Assembly: GCA_016213865.1 (NCBI GenBank)
Contig: JACQZL010000228.1
Span: forward strand, 1 to 15,530
Origin: Candidatus Rifleibacteriota bacterium
GTDB taxonomy: Bacteria > UBP17 > UBA6191 > JACPRK01
Direction of reading: 5' to 3'
DNA: 15,530 nucleotides
Shown one piece after another: positions 7,184 through 14,338 of the stretch. The stretch's first letter is position 1; each line of letters begins with the position of its first letter. A model generated the notes under the pieces. It ran no database searches and was not told where the DNA came from. It worked only from the letters and a program-made list of their open reading frames with translations. Both the position numbers and the translations under genes were made by a program.

Positions 7184-7200
7184 TTGGCATGATTTCTGTT
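7184..7200 (+). promoter_or_regulatory. Candidate sigma-54 (-24/-12) promoter of the cytochrome operon
   Basis: TTGGCATGATTTCTGTT matches 11 of the 14 defined positions of the consensus YTGGCACGRNNNTTGCW, with correct spacing between the GG and GC elements. The mismatches are at 7190, 7196 and 7199; the last turns the -12 GC into GT, which would weaken it. The predicted start is near 7210-7211. That leaves a ~21-base leader containing GGAGG (7222-7226) before the ATG at 7232. Confidence 0.5.
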
Positions 7201-7231
7201 TGGCAAGGAGCGTAACTTACCGGAGGTATCG

Positions 7232-7555
7232 ATGAACTCGATGAAAAAGAGAGCGGTGTTGGTGGGTGCTTTTGTCGGAACGATGGCGTTCCTCGCGGCC
7301 GGGTTGGTACCGTCCTTGCTGTACGGCCGCTACCTCGGCGTGATGATCGGCGCGAGCATCAAAGGCGCGCCTCTCGACCAGGGCGGCTCGGCCGGCTACC
7401 TGCACCTCGTGGGCATGGCAGTCGGGATAGTGTCCGTCTGGTCGCTCTTCATCGTGGTCGGGGCTGCCCTGGGCGGTCTCACGACCTGGGTGACCGTGAA
7501 GGCGGCACCCGGTCCCCAGGAGCAGGGCCATAACCCCCTTCTTGGGCCCCACTGA
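7232..7555 (+). CDS. Small two-helix membrane protein of unknown function
   Basis: The product has 107 residues. The ATG follows GGAGG (7222-7226) by five bases; a second in-frame ATG three codons on is less well placed. After a basic N-terminus (MNSMKKR), a first hydrophobic segment spans about residues 8-31. A Gly-rich loop (SIKGAPLDQGGSAGYLHL) follows. A second hydrophobic segment spans about 57-86, rich in Gly with small residues (GMAVGIVSVWSLF, VVGAALGGL), which suggests helix packing. There are no cysteines and no heme motif. It is the first gene of the operon, 42 bases before the heptaheme fusion, behind the candidate sigma-54 promoter. It may be an accessory or assembly subunit of the b/c cytochromes, but no family is recognised and this is inference from position. 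Confidence 0.8.
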   Translation: MNSMKKRAVLVGAFVGTMAFLAAGLVPSLLYGRYLGVMIGASIKGAPLDQGGSAGYLHLVGMAVGIVSVWSLFIVVGAALGGLTTWVTVKAAPGPQEQGHNPLLGPH

Positions 7556-7597
7556 GCGCCGGGGCCGGACGGAACGACACCGGAGGTCGACATCCCG

Positions 7598-9055
7598 ATG
7601 AAGAACGCACGCTCGGCGTGGCACCTGATCCTCTCGACCGTCATCGCACTCACAGCAGGCTGCGGCCTGGCGACGGCGGAAGAGACCCCGCAATCCTCGC
7701 CGACGGCGTGTCTGGAATGTCACGACACCTGGAAGCCGGAGCGTCTGTCGAGCTTCGAGTCCTCCATCCATGGCAAGGTCGGCTGTACCGGCTGTCACGA
7801 AGGGATGAAGGAGTACCCCCACACGGGGGACGCGAAGTCGGCGTTCGACGCCTGCGCTCGCTGCCACGGACAGGCCAGCGAGTCGTTTGCCAAGTCGATC
7901 CACGCGCTCAAGGCGGGCAAGACCGCCGCAGCGTTCGCGAAGCAGTGCCTGGCCTGTCACGGCGACGCCCATGCCATCGCGAAGCTGCCGGCCAACCAGC
8001 CGGACGAGACGGCCTGCCTGCGCTGCCACGGCGACCAGGAGTCCTCCCGGCGGCTGGGGCTCTCTCCGGCAGTATTCCGGACCTACCAGGATTCCGTCCA
8101 CGGACAGAAGAGAAATCTGGGTTCCAAAAAGTCTCCCGGATGCGTTGACTGCCATAGCGCGCACCAGGTGCGCTCGTCGGACGATCCCAAGTCGCAGATC
8201 CACGTCGCGAACCGGGCCCGGACGTGCAGCCTGTGCCACCTGGAAGCCACTCAGAGTTTCGCGCTGACGTTCTCCCACCGCCCCGTCACGTGGGAGAGCC
8301 GGCCGGTGGCGTATGCCGTCTCGCTCTTGTACGGCATCGCCATCGCGGCCACGATCCTCTTCTTCATCACCCTCATCTCGCTGGAGCTGGCGTCCTTCGC
8401 CGTGCGCAAGCTCCTCGGCAAGCCCCTCCCGCTCCATGACGAAGGTCACGAGGAACGCTTCACGGCCGTCCAGCGCCTCCAGCACGCGCTCATCATGACC
8501 ACGTTCATCCTTTTGGTGCTGACCGGCATCCCGCTTCTGGCCAGCGATACCGACAGGGAAGCCGGTCTGATCCGCGTGATGGGCGGCGTCGAGACCGCAG
8601 CCAACATCCACCGGATCGCCGGGTTCGTGATGATCCTGACGACCCTCTGGCACGTCGCCTGGCTGCTGCGCCTCAAGGCCGACGGCCGCCTGCGGGCAAC
8701 GATGCTGCCGAGCCCCGCCGAGATCGTGGAGCTGATCCACCAGATCCAGAACTACTTCCTGCTGCGAGACGCGCCCCCGGCCCGCACCGGCAAGTACGGC
8801 TGGATGGAGAAGTTCGAGTACTGGGCCTTCGGCTGGGGCCTGACCGTGATGGGCGTGACGGGGTTCGTTCTCTGGTTCCCCGTCCTGGCCTCGAGCTACC
8901 TGCCGCCGGACGCCTTCATCGTCATCCAGCTCATCCACGGCTATGAGGCCATCCTGGCCACCGTGTCGATCTTCATCTGGCACTTCTACCAGGTCCACCT
9001 CAAGCCCGGCACCTTCCCGATGAACTGGACCTGGCTGACGGGGCGGCATCGTTGA
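7598..9055 (+). CDS. Heptaheme cytochrome c fused to a b-type membrane cytochrome (CbcL-like)
   Basis: The product has 485 residues. GGAGG (7582-7586) lies 11 bases before the ATG. An N-terminal signal (MKNARSAWHLILSTVIALTAG, possible cleavage after LATA) exports the first half. Seven CxxCH motifs lie between residues 38 and ~214: CLECH, CTGCH, CARCH, CLACH, CLRCH, CVDCH and CSLCH. The second half has about five membrane helices of the cytochrome b561/FdnI type. Candidate heme b ligands are histidines in RLQHALIM, ANIHRIAGF, LWHVAWL and WHFYQVHLKP. This order, periplasmic multiheme c then diheme b, is that of Geobacter CbcL, which oxidises menaquinol and passes electrons to periplasmic cytochromes. 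Here the heme number is seven. The direction of flow in this organism is inferred. The membrane part is clearly paralogous to that of the 9243-12197 product (shared FDY/FEYW, TG-LWFP and FPM-TG motifs). Confidence 0.9.
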   Translation: MKNARSAWHLILSTVIALTAGCGLATAEETPQSSPTACLECHDTWKPERLSSFESSIHGKVGCTGCHEGMKEYPHTGDAKSAFDACARCHGQASESFAKSIHALKAGKTAAAFAKQCLACHGDAHAIAKLPANQPDETACLRCHGDQESSRRLGLSPAVFRTYQDSVHGQKRNLGSKKSPGCVDCHSAHQVRSSDDPKSQIHVANRARTCSLCHLEATQSFALTFSHRPVTWESRPVAYAVSLLYGIAIAATILFFITLISLELASFAVRKLLGKPLPLHDEGHEERFTAVQRLQHALIMTTFILLVLTGIPLLASDTDREAGLIRVMGGVETAANIHRIAGFVMILTTLWHVAWLLRLKADGRLRATMLPSPAEIVELIHQIQNYFLLRDAPPARTGKYGWMEKFEYWAFGWGLTVMGVTGFVLWFPVLASSYLPPDAFIVIQLIHGYEAILATVSIFIWHFYQVHLKPGTFPMNWTWLTGRHR

Positions 9056-9059
9056 CCCG

Positions 9060-9086
9060 CCGGCCGGGGTCTTGGCGACCGGCCGG
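9060..9086 (+). terminator. GC-rich hairpin between the two cytochrome fusion genes
   Basis: CCGGCCGG occurs at 9060-9067 and 9079-9086. It is its own reverse complement, so the two copies can pair around an 11-base loop. The hairpin begins five bases after the heptaheme stop codon. No T-tract follows, so it may be a partial terminator or an mRNA-stabilising structure that sets unequal expression of the two fusion genes. Confidence 0.35.
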
Positions 9087-9227
9087 GCGCCGGGCTACGC
9101 TGCAGGTGATGGTGCTCCGAGTCACAGTAGCGACTCCCGCGTTTCCTTCTCCTCGGAGTCGAGCGCCCGCCTGTCCGTCGCGCGCACCGGCGCTCTTCGC
9201 AGAGTACGCTCCGGGTGGTCGATAGTG

Positions 9228-9233
9228 TATAGT
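9228..9233 (+). promoter_or_regulatory. Possible -10 element (TATAGT) next to the 19-heme start
   Basis: TATAGT lies 9 bases before the ATG at 9243. If used, transcription would begin almost at the start codon, giving a near-leaderless message. That would fit the absence of a ribosome binding site there. No good -35 element is visible, so the call is weak. Confidence 0.2.
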
Positions 9234-9242
9234 GCGCGGTCA

Positions 9243-12197
9243 ATGTCAGCCTCACGCACGCTCACGATCCTGCTGTCGGTCCTCCTGCTCTCGCTCGCGG
9301 CAGCCGTCGCCGCGCCCCCTCGGTCCCCCCTCACGACAAGTGCCGTCGAGGTTTCTCCGCGGTCCACGGGCACCGCGACTCCGCCCAGCTCGCCAACAAC
9401 CGCATCGGTAACCCCGATCACCGCGGCGCCTTCGACAGCTACGGCGACCTCGATGGCGGTGTCTTCCGCAACGTCTCCGGCCGCCCAGGCGCCGCTCGAC
9501 CAGGAGAGCCAGGACTGCCTGGCGTGCCACGGCGAACCCTCGCTGACGACCGAACGAAACGGAGATACCGTCTCCCTGCACGTGGTCGAGGAGCAGTTCG
9601 GGAAATCGATCCACGCCGCCGTGGGCTGCGTGGGTTGTCACGCCGACCTCCAGGGCGGCAAGAAAGACCACCCGGGCAGCGTGGACCGAGTCTCGTGCGC
9701 GGCCTGCCACGACGAGCAAGAGAAGAAGTACACCGCGAGCCTGCACGGCAAGGCCCTGGCCAGGGGAGACAAGCTCGCTCCCGGCTGCGCGAGCTGCCAC
9801 GGTAACCACGACATCGTGCCGGTCGATTCGCCGACCTCGGCGGTCGCACCGCAACGCATCCCGTTCGTTTGCGGCTCCTGCCATCAGGAGGGCTCACCGG
9901 TCCAGAAGCAGCGTGAGATCCACCAGAGCCGCATTCTGCAGAACTACTCGGAGAGCATCCACGGTGAGGGACTCCTGCGCAAGGGCCTCAAGGTCGCCGC
10001 TCAATGCGCCTCCTGCCACACCGCGCACAGCATCCTGCCGCACACCGATCCGCGCTCCTCGATCGCCAAGGCCAACGTGGCCAAGACCTGCGAGCAGTGC
10101 CACAGCCAGATCGAGAGCACGCACCGCAAGGTCATCGACGGCAAGCTGTGGCAAGGGAAGCCCGACGTCATCCCCGTGTGCGTCGAGTGCCACCAGCCGC
10201 ACAAGGCCCGCAAGGTCTTCTACGACCAGGGGATGGCCGATCGGGATTGTCTGCGCTGTCACGCCACCCCGGTGGAATCCGGCGGGCGCAAGCTGATCGT
10301 GAACCACGCCGAGCTCCAGGACTCGATGCACCGCCGCATCGCATGTGCTCAGTGTCACACCGGCCTCACCCCCTCGAACCTGCGGCCGTGCGTCACCGTG
10401 ACCAAGAAAGTGGATTGCGCCATCTGCCACAGCCTGCAGGTGGACGAGTTCAAGGCGAGCATCCACGGGAAGCTCCTCGCCAAGAGCAACCCCAACGCGC
10501 CCTCTTGCGTCGAGTGTCACGGCACCCACGGCGTGCTGGGCAAGACGCAGGCACAGTCGCCGACCTTCCCGACCCGGGTGCCTGCGCTTTGCGCTCGCTG
10601 CCATCGCGAGGGCGAAAAGGCCACCCGCCAGTACAAGGGAACCGAGCACGACATCACCTCTCACTATGTCGAGAGCATCCACGGCAAGGGCCTGCTCAGC
10701 AGCGGCCTCGTGGTCACGGCCATGTGCTCGAGCTGCCACACGGCCCACGGGGCACTCCCGGCCTCGGACCCGGCCTCCACGGTCAGCACCGACAAGGTCG
10801 CCCAGACCTGCGCCCGCTGCCATCACGGCGTCTACGAGAAGTACATGGCCAGCGTTCACGGGCCCAGGCCCGGGGACAAGCCCGACCGCGTCAAGCCCGT
10901 CTGTTCCACCTGCCACTCGGCGCACACCATCAAGCGCACCGACTTCGGCAACTTCAAGCTGGAGATCATGGCTCGCTGCGGTCAGTGCCACCGGGACGTG
11001 GCCGCGACCTACTTCGACACCTACCACGGGAAGGTCTCCAAGCTCGGCTACGCGAAGACCGCCAAGTGCCACGATTGCCACGGCAGCCACAACGTCCTCC
11101 CGGTCGGCGATCCGCGCTCGACCCTGAGCCACAACCATATCGTGGACACGTGCCGCAAGTGCCATGAGGGCGCAACCCGGCAGTTCGCGGGCTACCTCAC
11201 GCACAGCACCCACCACGACCCCCACAAGTACCCCCTGGTCTTCTGGACGTTCTGGTCGATGACGGGCCTGCTGGTCGGGACCTTCACCGTTTTCGGCCTC
11301 CACACCCTGCTCTGGTTGCCGCGAGCGCTCGAGGCCCGGCGCCGGCGGCCGCCGGGCGGCCACGACCCCTCCGCCCCTCAGGTGGTGCGGTTCAGGCCGC
11401 TGGAGCGGGCCCTCCACGCGACGATGATCGTCAGCTTCATCACGCTGGCGTTCACCGGCATGATGCTCAAGTTCTCCTACACCGGCTGGGCCGCGACCGT
11501 GGCGCGGTTCCTCGGCGGGTTCGAGAGCGCGGGCTTGATCCACCGCGCCGCGGCGCTCCTGATGTTCGCCCTCTTCGCCACGCACCTGTGGGACGTACTC
11601 AGGAACAAGCTCCCGGCCGCGGGCGGCTTGAGAAGCCTGCTCTTCGGCCCCGACACGATGCTCTTCACGCTCCGCGACGCCAAGGAGGCCGTGGCCACGG
11701 TGCTCTGGTACGTCGGCCAGGGGCCGCGGCCCAGCTACGGACGCTGGACCTACTGGGAGAAGTTCGACTACTTCGCGGTCTTCTGGGGCATCGCCATCAT
11801 CGGCTCCACGGGCCTCTCGCTCTGGTTCCCGGAGGCCGTGACCCTGCTCTTGCCCGGCTGGATCCTCAACGTCGCGACGATCATCCACAGTGACGAGGCC
11901 CTGCTGGCCGTCGGTTTCATCTTCACGATCCACTTCTTCAACACCCATTTCCGTCCCGACAAGTTCCCGATGGACATGGTCATCTTCACGGGGTCCGTGC
12001 CCGCCGAGGAGCTCGAGCATGACCGCCCGGACGAGTACCGCGACCTCCAGGCCTCCGGGGGCCTTCAGAGCCGCCTGGGTCCGCCGCCTTCGCCGCAGTT
12101 CGTCTTCTGGGCGCGGGTCTTCGGGACCGTGGCCCTGCTCGCGGGACTCAGCCTGGTCGTGGGCATCGTCTCCGCGATGGTCTTCGCGTACAAGTAG
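9243..12197 (+). CDS. 19-heme cytochrome c fused to a b-type membrane cytochrome
   Basis: The ATG at 9243 gives 984 residues and starts directly with a signal peptide (MSASRTLTILLSVLLLSLAAAVAA). The frame is open upstream, but that part looks non-coding; no good ribosome binding site precedes this ATG. A Ser/Thr/Ala/Pro-rich linker (~25-88) follows. Nineteen CxxCH motifs lie between residues 92 and ~640. Hemes 1-8 and 9-16 form two copies of one module with a period of 244 residues; hemes 17-19 begin a partial third at residue 579. The C-terminal ~320 residues hold about six membrane helices of the b561/FdnI type, with candidate heme b ligands in RALHATMI, LIHRAAA, FATHLWD, IIHSDEA and IHFFNTHF. 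The architecture predicts quinol-linked electron transfer to or from a long periplasmic heme wire (inference from CbcL). The heme number is well above the roughly nine I recall for CbcL. Cofactor chemistry is confident; the electron partner is unknown. Confidence 0.9.
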   Translation: MSASRTLTILLSVLLLSLAAAVAAPPRSPLTTSAVEVSPRSTGTATPPSSPTTASVTPITAAPSTATATSMAVSSATSPAAQAPLDQESQDCLACHGEPSLTTERNGDTVSLHVVEEQFGKSIHAAVGCVGCHADLQGGKKDHPGSVDRVSCAACHDEQEKKYTASLHGKALARGDKLAPGCASCHGNHDIVPVDSPTSAVAPQRIPFVCGSCHQEGSPVQKQREIHQSRILQNYSESIHGEGLLRKGLKVAAQCASCHTAHSILPHTDPRSSIAKANVAKTCEQCHSQIESTHRKVIDGKLWQGKPDVIPVCVECHQPHKARKVFYDQGMADRDCLRCHATPVESGGRKLIVNHAELQDSMHRRIACAQCHTGLTPSNLRPCVTVTKKVDCAICHSLQVDEFKASIHGKLLAKSNPNAPSCVECHGTHGVLGKTQAQSPTFPTRVPALCARCHREGEKATRQYKGTEHDITSHYVESIHGKGLLSSGLVVTAMCSSCHTAHGALPASDPASTVSTDKVAQTCARCHHGVYEKYMASVHGPRPGDKPDRVKPVCSTCHSAHTIKRTDFGNFKLEIMARCGQCHRDVAATYFDTYHGKVSKLGYAKTAKCHDCHGSHNVLPVGDPRSTLSHNHIVDTCRKCHEGATRQFAGYLTHSTHHDPHKYPLVFWTFWSMTGLLVGTFTVFGLHTLLWLPRALEARRRRPPGGHDPSAPQVVRFRPLERALHATMIVSFITLAFTGMMLKFSYTGWAATVARFLGGFESAGLIHRAAALLMFALFATHLWDVLRNKLPAAGGLRSLLFGPDTMLFTLRDAKEAVATVLWYVGQGPRPSYGRWTYWEKFDYFAVFWGIAIIGSTGLSLWFPEAVTLLLPGWILNVATIIHSDEALLAVGFIFTIHFFNTHFRPDKFPMDMVIFTGSVPAEELEHDRPDEYRDLQASGGLQSRLGPPPSPQFVFWARVFGTVALLAGLSLVVGIVSAMVFAYK

Positions 12198-12253
12198 AGC
12201 GGCGCGCGAAGCCGTCCCGGCGGCTCAGCCCGAGATCCCCCCCACGCTCCTGC

Positions 12254-12277
12254 CCTCACCCTCCGGTGGAGGGTGGG
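12254..12277. terminator. Strong hairpin between convergent operons
   Basis: CCTCACCCTCC (12254-12264) pairs with GGAGGGTGGGG (12268-12278) around a GGT loop. The stem is about 11 pairs including one G-T wobble. It lies in the 87-base gap between the stop at 12197 (plus) and the stop at 12285 (minus). There is no T-tract on either side. Its position suits a bidirectional transcription block or an intergenic palindromic repeat. Confidence 0.55.
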
Positions 12278-12284
12278 GAGGCGG

Positions 12285-13451
12285 TCAGCCAGCGGTCTGC
12301 TCGGGGTGCGTCACGTCCCGCGGGAAGAGGGGCACGATGCGGTGGATGACGTAGAGGATCAAGAACGGAAGAGTGAAGATGGTCACGGCCACCGCCAGCC
12401 CCTCGCGCTCGAAGATGCCCGGCATGTAGGAGGTGAACCCTCGGTAGCTCTTGGAGAGGATCTGGCCGCCGATGACGACGTTCCAGCGCATCACCAGGAC
12501 CTGCCCCAGGAGCATCACGGAGGCAATCCACAGGATGAGATTGGAAACGGAGTCGCGGAGGCGGGCGAGGGCATTGACACCCAGCAACAGGAAGGGGATG
12601 AGAGAGAGCACGCCGTACTGGAGCACGACGAAGCTCCCGAAGAGCTTCTGGGAGATCAGCAGGCGAAGGTACTCCCACTCCTCCGTCTGCTTGTAGGCAA
12701 CGCCGAGGACCTCGAGGATCTCGAGCGAGACCGCGACGATCATGAACGCCCACAGCAGCCTGCCCATCAGCCTCACGCAGTCCTGGTCGATGCGCCAGCG
12801 GTTGAGCACACAGATGGACATGTAGTGGAAGATGAGCACTGCGATGCCCGAGACCACGGCGCTGCAGATGAAGATGACGAACATCAGGGGCGTGGACCAC
12901 CACGGATTGGCCTTGAGCGATCCGAAGAGGAACCCGACGTAGCCGTGGAGCAGAACGGCGACGGGGATGCCGATACCGGCCAGGACGCGAACGACCTTCT
13001 GGTCGAACTGCCTTGTCTCGGGGTCGGAGTGGAGATCGCCGAGGAGGGCGACCCGGCAGACCAGACCGGTCCACCCCTGGTCGGAGCGCGCGCGAGCGAT
13101 CAGGTCCTCGCGCAGGACGAACCAGAGCTGCACGGCCAGCAGCGCCATCGTGGCACTGTAGATGTAGCCGAAGCCGGCCATCGCTGACTGGAAGTTGGGG
13201 GTGACCATGATGTTGAACGCGCGTTCGGGTCGCCCCAGGTGCACCAGCAACGGAGCTGTCGCGAAGGAGAGGAAGACGAACGCGGAGCCGAGGCTGAAGC
13301 GGGCAATGGGTCGGATCGACCCCATGCCGAAGCAATGATAGAGCGCGCACACCAGGAACGCGCCGTCGACCAGCCCCGTGATGTACGGGTAGAGGACGAT
13401 CATCACCGTCCAGACCACATGAACGTCGTTCGGGAAGACGAAACCTTCCAT
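12285..13451 (-). CDS. NrfD/PsrC-type quinone-interacting membrane subunit
   Basis: The product has 388 residues and is very hydrophobic, with about nine or ten membrane helices and no heme motif. The start ATG at 13451 has GAGGTG upstream and lies two bases after the ferredoxin stop. Family-like features include GIPVAVLLHGYVGFLFGSLK followed by NPWWSTPLMFV, and a late helix with VMRWNVVIGGQ. NrfD-type proteins (NrfD, PsrC, QrcD, ActC/F) bind quinone in the membrane and exchange electrons with a periplasmic four-cluster ferredoxin, which is the upstream gene here. With the nonaheme protein they form a three-subunit quinone to cytochrome c module. No catalytic molybdopterin or nitrite reductase subunit appears in the visible part, so NrfD should be read as a family name, not as proof of nitrite reduction. 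It is the last gene of its operon. Confidence 0.9.
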   Translation of the reverse strand: MEGFVFPNDVHVVWTVMIVLYPYITGLVDGAFLVCALYHCFGMGSIRPIARFSLGSAFVFLSFATAPLLVHLGRPERAFNIMVTPNFQSAMAGFGYIYSATMALLAVQLWFVLREDLIARARSDQGWTGLVCRVALLGDLHSDPETRQFDQKVVRVLAGIGIPVAVLLHGYVGFLFGSLKANPWWSTPLMFVIFICSAVVSGIAVLIFHYMSICVLNRWRIDQDCVRLMGRLLWAFMIVAVSLEILEVLGVAYKQTEEWEYLRLLISQKLFGSFVVLQYGVLSLIPFLLLGVNALARLRDSVSNLILWIASVMLLGQVLVMRWNVVIGGQILSKSYRGFTSYMPGIFEREGLAVAVTIFTLPFLILYVIHRIVPLFPRDVTHPEQTAG

Positions 13452-13453
13452 CA

Positions 13454-14338
13454 CTACACCTCGTGGTCGAGCCCGATGTAGTAGCACTTCGGGTGCGTGC
13501 CCAGCTCGGGCTTCAACAGGGTGTACCGGCGAGCCCGCAGGATCTGTTTGAGCTCGCTCTTGCTGTCCTTGAGGTTGCCGTACATCCGGGCCCCGACCGG
13601 GCAGTCCTGGACGCAGGCGGGCTTGAGCCCACGGCTGATCCGGTGATAGCAGAGCGTGCACTTGTCTGCCGTGTGCGTGACCGGGTTCTTGAAGCGAGTC
13701 CCGTACGGGCAGGCCTGGATGCAGTAGCCGCATCCGACGCAGTGCTCCGGGTCGACCAGCGAGACCCCGTCCGGGGTGAGGTAGGTGGCACCGACCGGGC
13801 AGACCTGGCTGCACACCGACTGCTCACAGTGGTTGCAGAGCTTGGGAACGAAGAAGGCCTTGAGCTTGACCTGCGACGGGGGCAGGCCGTCGGTCTCGAA
13901 GGAGGCGTCCTTGCCGAGAGCGACCTGCACGTAGGCCTCCCCATCCTCGGCGATCTCGTAGCGCTCGACCCAGGTCCTGTAGTAGGTGTCCGGAACGTTG
14001 TTCTCTGCCCTGCAAGCCCGCATGCAGGAGCCGCATCCGACGCACCTCGCGGTGTCGACCGCATAGGCCCAGTAGTAGCGGGTCCAGTCGTACGAATCGG
14101 GGGCGGCGGGATCGGCTCCGGCGCGGACCACCCCCTCCAGCCCACCCAGGAAGAAGAGGCCGCCCGCGGCATGCATCACGATGCGCAGGAATCGCCGCCG
14201 GGAGGGGTCGTCGGGTCGCTCGACCCTCGTCCTGTTGGCGGGGACGACGGCCGGCATGGTCGCGGAAGCCTCGGGGCAGGGAGCGTCGGACGGTGAGGAG
14301 GTGGGCAGCGGTTCGGCCGGTAGCTTGCGAGCTGTCAT
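13454..14338 (-). CDS. Tat-exported ferredoxin with four [4Fe-4S] clusters (NrfC/HybA-like)
   Basis: The product has 294 residues. The start ATG at 14338 overlaps the upstream stop as ATGA and has GGGAGAAG upstream. A twin-arginine motif, SRRRFLR (46-52), followed by a hydrophobic stretch to about residue 73, predicts folded export by Tat. It is preceded by a long N-terminal tail. Sixteen cysteines form four clusters: C99/102/105/109, C168/171/176/180, C200/203/206/210 and C227/230/242/246. This is the pattern of iron-sulfur subunits in NrfC, HybA, PsrB, DmsB and QrcC. It would sit on the periplasmic face and carry electrons between the NrfD-type subunit and the nonaheme cytochrome encoded on either side. 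C109 is followed by Arg (CRAENNVP) where the other clusters have CP, as seen in many subunits of this family. Confidence 0.93.
   Translation of the reverse strand: MTARKLPAEPLPTSSPSDAPCPEASATMPAVVPANRTRVERPDDPSRRRFLRIVMHAAGGLFFLGGLEGVVRAGADPAAPDSYDWTRYYWAYAVDTARCVGCGSCMRACRAENNVPDTYYRTWVERYEIAEDGEAYVQVALGKDASFETDGLPPSQVKLKAFFVPKLCNHCEQSVCSQVCPVGATYLTPDGVSLVDPEHCVGCGYCIQACPYGTRFKNPVTHTADKCTLCYHRISRGLKPACVQDCPVGARMYGNLKDSKSELKQILRARRYTLLKPELGTHPKCYYIGLDHEV

Larger units (their letters stand above)
6899..7231 (+). other. Promoter-bearing intergenic region, 333 bases
   Basis: There is no supported gene here. The region holds three related inverted repeats (7023-7130) and a -24/-12-like promoter (7184-7200) just before the ribosome binding site of the next gene. 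GCCGGGACCC occurs twice (7064-7073 and 7144-7153). GGTGTC/GACACC (6933-6953) could form a small hairpin after the regulator gene, but no T-tract follows. Confidence 0.6.

Noticed and set aside
9072..9242. N-terminal extension of the 19-heme protein
   Set aside because: The frame is open, but the translated part is Ser/Arg/Gly-rich with no domain and would bury the signal peptide that starts cleanly at 9243.
9894..12020. Antisense open frame of about 700 codons opposite the 19-heme gene
   Set aside because: The plus strand encodes 19 regular CxxCH motifs and membrane helices. The antisense product is compositionally biased and unrecognisable. A similar frame opposite 7217-9049 was rejected for the same reason.
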